From: DTFZ01 sp964510055
GTDB taxonomy: Bacteria > Bacillota > Clostridia > Christensenellales > SZUA-584
Direction of reading: 5' to 3'
DNA: 9,322 bases
Assembly (NCBI GenBank): GCA_964510055.1
Contig: CAZDZY010000109.1
Coordinates: 1-9,322 of the forward strand
Shown piece by piece: positions 5,757 through 9,322 of this stretch. A program made the position numbers and the translations under genes. The notes beneath the pieces were generated by a model. It saw nothing but the letters and a program-made list of their open reading frames with translations. It searched no databases and was not told where the DNA came from. Position 1 is the stretch's first letter. Each line of letters begins with the position of its first letter.

Positions 5757-6584
5757 ATGAATTATAGTATTGTTGCCGACAGCGGCTGCGACCTCAGCCC
5801 CGGGCTTAAAAAAGAGCTTGCGGTGGAAACGGTCCCCCTGACTATGTCGCTCGGGACCCAGGTATACGTTGATAATGAAAAACTGGACGTCGATGATTTT
5901 ATAAAGAAAATGAACGAGTATAAGTATCAGGCGAGGTCTTCGTGCCCGTCCCCGTATGATTTTATGGAGAAATGCGGGAAAAACGATACAACGTTTATAG
6001 TTACGCTGTCTTCGAAGCTCTCCGGCTCGTACGCCAGCGCCGTTGTAGCTAAAGAGATGCTTGCGGAGAAAGGCGTAGATTCATACGCCTTCGACTCGAA
6101 AAGCGCTTCGGCGGGCCAGAATCTGGTCGTCATGAAATTAAGGGAACTTATAAACAAAGGCCTCGGCAAGCTGAAGATCATCGAAGAACTTGAAGATTTT
6201 ATTGCCGATATGAAGACTTTGTTTGTCGTCGATAATCTTGACAACCTTATTAAAAACGGAAGGATGAACAGGGTTACCGGGCTTATAGCCGGAGCCCTTA
6301 ATATAAAACTCCTTCTCAAGTCGGACGGCCATGGAGAGATCGTGCTGCATTCTAAGGCAAGAGGGCTGCAAAGCGCGGTCGTTAAGCTTGCGGAGACGAT
6401 AGGCGACGCGTGCAAAGAGACCGCCGGGCGCGTTCTCACGGTCACCCATTGCGGCAGCAGGTATATCGACATGTTTGTGAGTATCGTAAAAGAGAAATAC
6501 TCGTTTAAAGATATCATTATCGCGCCCACCGGAGGGCTGACGGGCATGTATGCAAATAAAGGCGGTATCGTGATAGCTTTTTAG
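5757..6584 (+). CDS. DegV-family (FakB-like) fatty acid binding protein, atypical
   Basis: The 275-residue protein shows DegV landmarks: IVADSGCDL (5-13), the RSSCPSPYDF loop (60-69, equivalent to TSQPSP in FakB), TLSSKLSGSYASA (83-95), DNLDNLIKNGRM (about 158-169), LNIKLLLKSDGHGEIVLHSKARG and a C-terminal GGLTGMYANKGGIVIAF. DegV proteins hold a fatty acid in a buried pocket; FakB members present it to the kinase FakA for phosphorylation. Two FakB features differ: the loop Thr is Ser61, and the C-terminal His of the usual GxHxGPG motif is absent (GGLTGMYAN). It may therefore bind lipid without serving FakA, and no fakA is in view. GGAG lies 5 nt before the ATG. The 49-nt gap after the ABC-F gene has no promoter or terminator, so co-transcription is likely. 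Confidence 0.88.
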   Translation: MNYSIVADSGCDLSPGLKKELAVETVPLTMSLGTQVYVDNEKLDVDDFIKKMNEYKYQARSSCPSPYDFMEKCGKNDTTFIVTLSSKLSGSYASAVVAKEMLAEKGVDSYAFDSKSASAGQNLVVMKLRELINKGLGKLKIIEELEDFIADMKTLFVVDNLDNLIKNGRMNRVTGLIAGALNIKLLLKSDGHGEIVLHSKARGLQSAVVKLAETIGDACKETAGRVLTVTHCGSRYIDMFVSIVKEKYSFKDIIIAPTGGLTGMYANKGGIVIAF

Positions 6585-6626
6585 ACACGGTTTATCCCCA
6601 ACCGCTCAATACTTTTGTAATACTAA

Positions 6627-6655
6627 TGTAAACAAATAGAAAAATCCTGTACAAT
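6627..6655 (+). promoter_or_regulatory. Possible promoter of the peptidoglycan-binding protein gene
   Basis: TGTAAA (6627-6632), a 17-nt spacer and TACAAT (6650-6655). The -10 is good and the -35 poor. A short CGGTT/AACCG pair (6588-6604) after the DegV stop lacks a clear T-run, so some read-through from upstream is possible. Confidence 0.35.
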
Positions 6656-6701
6656 ATATTAGAATTGTGGTAATATTAAAAAAAAGCGCAAGAGGTCTTA
6701 A

Positions 6702-7640
6702 ATGAAAAAAACGATGATAAAACGAACACTGACGATAATATTCGTGGTCGCTTTAATAATTGCGGTATATTCGCCTCCGGCATACTGTACTTCGCCGACT
6801 CCGTCTCCAACTGCTACCGCTACGCCTGCGCCGACTACAACGTCAACGGCGAACCCGACGCCGGAAAACAGTTCGCAAACGACCGACAACGGCGAGCCTT
6901 CACAGACAACGAGCGTATTCCCGCTGCAGATAGGCAGTTCGGGGTCGCAGGTCATAAGGATCCAGATACGCTTAAGGGACCTGGGATTCTTCAATTTCAG
7001 GCCGACGGGAAATTACTATAACAAGACCGACTCAGCCGTCAGGGATTTTCAGAAAAACAACGGGCTGGACGTCGACGGGGACATAGGAGCACAGACTTAC
7101 CAAAAGCTGTTTACCAATGCGGGACTAACAAGGATGCCTATAAACCCTTCGGCAATACCTGATTCGGGGGACCCGCTTATCGGAAGCCCTCAAGGATACG
7201 GAGAGCTTGGAGACTGGGCAACAATCAACACTGAATTTACCTCGACCGCGAAAGTCACAGATTTTAATAACCCGACAATCTCGTTCAATGTTACGCGTAC
7301 CGGCGGAACGAATCTCGCGACGGTCGAGGTATCCACAGCGGCAGATTACGCAAAGTTCCTCGATTGCTTTGGAGGCAGCCCGAGCTGGGAGAAACGTTCG
7401 GTGCTGGTGAATATAGGCTCCAAGACCTATGCCGCGTCGTTGTTCGGAAACCCGAGCGGTGAGGATAAGTTATTCAGCAACCAGATGTCCGGCCATACTA
7501 CGCTTTACTTCTTCGGCAGCGCCACCGACGTTTCCGGGTTTATCGATAAAGAGGACCTGTGGATGGTGATGCGCGCCGCGGGCAAACCGGCGCAGACCGA
7601 CAGGTCGATCTACGACTACTGCCCCGGAAAATATCAATAG
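6702..7640 (+). CDS. Secreted protein with a peptidoglycan-binding domain and an unknown C-terminal domain
   Basis: The 312-residue product starts with a signal peptide (MKKTMIKR, a hydrophobic core, likely cleavage after the AYC/S region near residue 29). A low-complexity Thr/Pro/Ser linker follows (about 30-72). A PG_binding_1 domain spans about 75-137: LQIGSSGSQVIRIQIRLRDLG, then the YNKTDSAVRDFQKNNGLDVDGDIGAQTYQKLF pattern that defines the fold. Residues about 165-312 form a second region with conserved-looking Trp and Gly but no catalytic motif that I recognise. It should sit in the cell wall. AGAGG lies about 8 nt upstream of the ATG. No hydrolase domain is attached, so it may be a wall-anchored binding protein and not an autolysin. 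Confidence 0.85.
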   Translation: MKKTMIKRTLTIIFVVALIIAVYSPPAYCTSPTPSPTATATPAPTTTSTANPTPENSSQTTDNGEPSQTTSVFPLQIGSSGSQVIRIQIRLRDLGFFNFRPTGNYYNKTDSAVRDFQKNNGLDVDGDIGAQTYQKLFTNAGLTRMPINPSAIPDSGDPLIGSPQGYGELGDWATINTEFTSTAKVTDFNNPTISFNVTRTGGTNLATVEVSTAADYAKFLDCFGGSPSWEKRSVLVNIGSKTYAASLFGNPSGEDKLFSNQMSGHTTLYFFGSATDVSGFIDKEDLWMVMRAAGKPAQTDRSIYDYCPGKYQ

Positions 7641-7673
7641 GATAAACCGAATGATATCAAAAAGGACGCGCCG

Positions 7674-7780
7674 TGAACTGAACCCATAAAAATGGACATT
7701 GAGAAAAAAAGCCTCCTGTTGTAGGATAACTACAACAAGAGGCTCTTTTAATTCTTGTCTACTCCCAGGGGTTCAGTTCA
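7674..7780. mobile_element. 107-bp MITE-like element with IS3/IS150-type ends
   Basis: TGAACTGAACCC (7674-7685) and GGGTTCAGTTCA (7769-7780) are perfect inverted repeats that begin TG and end CA. Inward the ends still agree at T, A, T and GACA (7694-7697, complement TGTC at 7756-7759). The pattern TG-ACTG-ACCC...GGACA resembles the tips of IS150-group IS3 elements as I remember them. The element encodes nothing. The flanking triplets GCC (7670-7672) and CCT (7782-7784) are not a clear target duplication. It could be a deletion derivative of a full IS or a MITE. Confidence 0.6.
7704..7749. terminator. Bidirectional intrinsic terminator inside the small element
   Basis: AGCCTC-c-TGTTGTAG (7710-7724), loop GATAA and CTACAACA-a-GAGGCT (7730-7744) form a 14-bp stem with one mismatch. 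Rightward it is followed by CTTTT; leftward by seven T (complement of 7704-7710). It can end transcripts of both converging genes, at 7640 and 7806. Confidence 0.85.
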
Positions 7781-7805
7781 CCCTGCGTCCTTTTATTATT
7801 GGACG

Positions 7806-8573
7806 TCAATTCAACCTGTATGTTACGGTCACCACCGCGTTTATTTCCAGCTGGCCCGACGAAATGGAATTGTCGCTGAAAGAGGATACAGATTCCGCCG
7901 CCGCGTAAACATAGTTAGACATCTGCGGATAATAAGGCGAAGACGAAGAAGAGGATTCCACGATGTTTATTACTCCCGTTATGCTGCGCCCGCCGTCCGC
8001 CGCAAGCTTTTCGGCTTTCTCTTTTGCTCTGCCCATCGCTTCGTTCAAGGCTTCTAAATAAGCTTTCTGCCGGTCGATCACGTCGAATGCTATCCCGTTG
8101 AAAAGATTTGCCCCCGCGTCATACCCGACTTTTATAAGATCCCCGGCTTTATCGACTTCTCTTACCTTTACCCGGATAGTGTTGCTCACATTGAAACCCC
8201 TAAACGTTCTGTTGTTATTATAATAATCGTACTGCGGATATACGCGGTACTGCGCGGTCTGTATATCGGCGTCGTCTATACCCGCTCCTTTTACCGCTGT
8301 TATTATCTTGCCCATCATTTCAGAGTTGTCGTCCTGCGCTTTCTTAGGGTCCATATCCAGGTTTTCATAACCGAACGTAATATACGCTATATCAGGCTCG
8401 ATATAAACTTTTCCCTGCCCGTATGCAGTTACGGAATCTTCCACAGGAACAGTCCCTGCGGGCGCGAAAGTTACTGCGGGTTTGCTTGATCCCGAAATAA
8501 GAACGTACGCAAGCGTTACCGCCACTAAAGCCAGTATGACGCACAGGAGTATCGTGTTTTTCCTGCCTTCCAT
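7806..8573 (-). CDS. SIMPL-domain (DUF541, YggE-like) membrane-anchored protein
   Basis: The 255-residue protein has an N-terminal membrane segment (about residues 7-27, ILLCVILALVAVTLAYVLIS) and a C-terminal SIMPL domain of about 200 residues. Typical stretches are VTAYGQGKVYIEPDIAYITFGYE (about 49-71), the NSEMMGKIITAVKGAGIDDADIQT helix with the following strand, YPQYDY, FNVSNTIRVKVREVDKAGDLI and KAYLEALNEAMGRAKEKAEKLA. A Ser-rich loop (VESSSSSSP) precedes the last strands. The domain probably faces outside the membrane; related proteins such as YggE and BP26 form large oligomers, with unclear function. An in-frame TTG at 8609 would add 12 residues, but AAGAAGGT (8588-8581) sits 7 nt before the ATG at 8573, so I chose the ATG. 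Confidence 0.88.
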   Translation of the reverse strand: MEGRKNTILLCVILALVAVTLAYVLISGSSKPAVTFAPAGTVPVEDSVTAYGQGKVYIEPDIAYITFGYENLDMDPKKAQDDNSEMMGKIITAVKGAGIDDADIQTAQYRVYPQYDYYNNNRTFRGFNVSNTIRVKVREVDKAGDLIKVGYDAGANLFNGIAFDVIDRQKAYLEALNEAMGRAKEKAEKLAADGGRSITGVINIVESSSSSSPYYPQMSNYVYAAAESVSSFSDNSISSGQLEINAVVTVTYRLN

Positions 8574-8602
8574 TATCTTCACCTTCTTTAACAGATATTG
8601 AT

Positions 8603-8627
8603 TCCCCAAATCGCAACGCTTCGGGGA
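8603..8627 (-). promoter_or_regulatory. Hairpin in the leader of the SIMPL gene
   Basis: On the leftward transcript, TCCCCGAAGCG and CGATTTGGGGA pair around a TTG loop with one G-U and one G-A. A TATAAT lies a few bases upstream (about 8634-8639), with no good -35. The hairpin would be near the 5' end of the message, where it could stabilise it. No T-run follows. Confidence 0.3.
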
Positions 8628-8692
8628 TATGATAATTATATATCACATTTTACCATAAAATACAAATAAACAAATACAATGATGAAAAGAAC

Positions 8693-8725
8693 AAAAAAGG
8701 ACACATCACCGATGCATCCTTTTTA
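8693..8725 (-). terminator. Intrinsic terminator of thrS
   Basis: On the leftward RNA, GGATGCATC and GATGTGTCC pair around a GGU loop, and AAAAA upstream pairs into the U-run. Two of the pairs are G-U, which form only on the leftward strand's RNA. That shows the direction. The tail is six T (complement of 8693-8698). It lies 20 nt past the thrS stop. Confidence 0.85.
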
Positions 8726-8745
8726 CACTCATTTCAACCGGTTCC

Positions 8746-9322
8746 TTACCAGATAGCCTTATCGGCTATTTCGCCGAGGAGCGTCTTAAAAAACTCTTCT
8801 CCATTTATTGCCCCCAGGTCGCCCGCACCTCTCTTTCTTATTGAAAGAGTATTGTTATCCACTTCGCTGTCTCCGGCCACTGCCATATACGGTATCCTCT
8901 CGCTTCTTCCCTCGCGTATCTTATAGCCTATCTTCTCGCCGCGCTCGTCTAATGTAACGCGCACGCCCGCCGCCCTGAGCTTTCTCTCCCATTCTTTAAG
9001 GTAGGGGACAGACCTGTCGGTTATGGACATAAGGCGCACCTGTTCGGGCGCTATCCAGAGCGGCATGGCTCCGGTATATTTTTCTATGAGCATAGCCAAA
9101 GTCCTCTCGTAACAGCCTATGGACGAGCGGTGGACTATATACGGGCGCTTCTTCTCGCCGTCAGAGTCGATATAGACCATGCCGAACCGGCCGGGCAGAG
9201 CGAAATCGATCTGCACCGTGAACAGCGTGTCTTCCTTGCCGTAGACGTTTTTGAACTGCAGGTCGAGCTTGGGCCCGTAGAACGCGGCTTCACCGTCCGC
9301 CTCTGTATAATCGAGGCCGATC
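8746..9322 (-). CDS. thrS: Threonyl-tRNA synthetase, C-terminal part (5' end off the window)
   Basis: The visible 191 codons, read from 9321, hold the end of the class II catalytic core and the anticodon-binding domain. EADGEAAFYGPKLDLQFK is the characteristic ThrRS stretch. The core continues with TVQIDFALPGRFGMVYI and motif 3, HRSSIGCYERTLAMLIE, whose His is the third zinc ligand in ThrRS. WIAPEQVRLMSITDRSVPYL begins the anticodon-binding domain, which ends RIPYMAVAGDSEVDNNTLSIRKRG. The enzyme joins threonine to tRNA-Thr in the cytoplasm. The sequence is ordinary and complete to its C-terminus. Any leader (for example a T-box) would lie beyond 9322. The gene is followed by its own terminator and is not co-transcribed with the SIMPL gene. 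Confidence 0.97.
   Translation of the reverse strand, partial: IGLDYTEADGEAAFYGPKLDLQFKNVYGKEDTLFTVQIDFALPGRFGMVYIDSDGEKKRPYIVHRSSIGCYERTLAMLIEKYTGAMPLWIAPEQVRLMSITDRSVPYLKEWERKLRAAGVRVTLDERGEKIGYKIREGRSERIPYMAVAGDSEVDNNTLSIRKRGAGDLGAINGEEFFKTLLGEIADKAIW

Larger units (their letters stand above)
7660..7794. repeat. Outer hairpin arms interrupted by a small element
   Basis: AAAAGGACGC (7660-7669) and GCGTCCTTTT (7785-7794) are perfect complements. The T-run at the right end in the rightward direction, and its mirror on the left, would make this a bidirectional terminator for the converging genes if the arms were close. They are separated by 115 bp that includes an inverted-repeat element. The arms are therefore probably a host terminator whose loop was invaded. 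Confidence 0.6.

Noticed and set aside
8574..8609. TTG at 8609 as the start of the SIMPL protein
   Set aside because: The AAGAAGGT site is correctly spaced for the ATG at 8573, and the extra residues fall in the leader hairpin.

Overview
The window looks like a piece of a low-to-mid GC Gram-positive (Firmicutes, probably Clostridia-type) chromosome. The evidence is a FabT-type MarR regulator with its operator, a DegV protein, a Bacillus-type single-polypeptide Ku, an ABC-F protein of the Vga/Lsa type, strong GGAGG-like ribosome binding sites and hairpin-plus-U-tract terminators. Codon use favours ATA and AGG. No rRNA, tRNA, CRISPR array or full-length transposase is present.

Layout: (1) 1-380, the start of a leftward fabT-like gene with a near-consensus promoter and a perfect 13-bp FabT-type palindrome between promoter and ribosome binding site. 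(2) 384-970, a decayed aldehyde dehydrogenase fragment followed by a nested-palindrome repeat. (3) 971-2311, leftward genes for an HD-domain phosphohydrolase and a DUF4163/DUF3298-type protein. (4) 2401-3028, a leftward chagasin-like lipoprotein gene; a small palindromic element lies between two exact copies of its terminator hairpin. (5) 3193-4017, a rightward Ku gene with no ligD in view. (6) 4018-6584, a rightward unit made of a promoter, a 5-codon leader peptide, a terminator hairpin that also holds the ribosome binding site, an ABC-F gene and a DegV gene. (7) 6702-7640, a secreted peptidoglycan-binding-domain protein. (8) 7660-7794, a small IS3-like inverted-repeat element inside the loop of another hairpin and carrying its own bidirectional terminator. 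(9) 7806-8573 and 8746-9322, leftward genes for a SIMPL-domain membrane protein and the C-terminal part of threonyl-tRNA synthetase.

The part most worth a second look is the ABC-F leader. It has the layout of translation-coupled attenuators that control ribosome-protection resistance genes, but the gene's own ribosome binding site forms the 3' arm of the terminator. Next are two unrelated small palindromic elements that both sit in transcription terminators, and a fabT-like gene whose best placed start codon is ATA. Most other genes are ordinary chromosomal functions with little sign of a shared pathway, apart from the possible lipid link between FabT and DegV, which lie about 5.5 kb apart.
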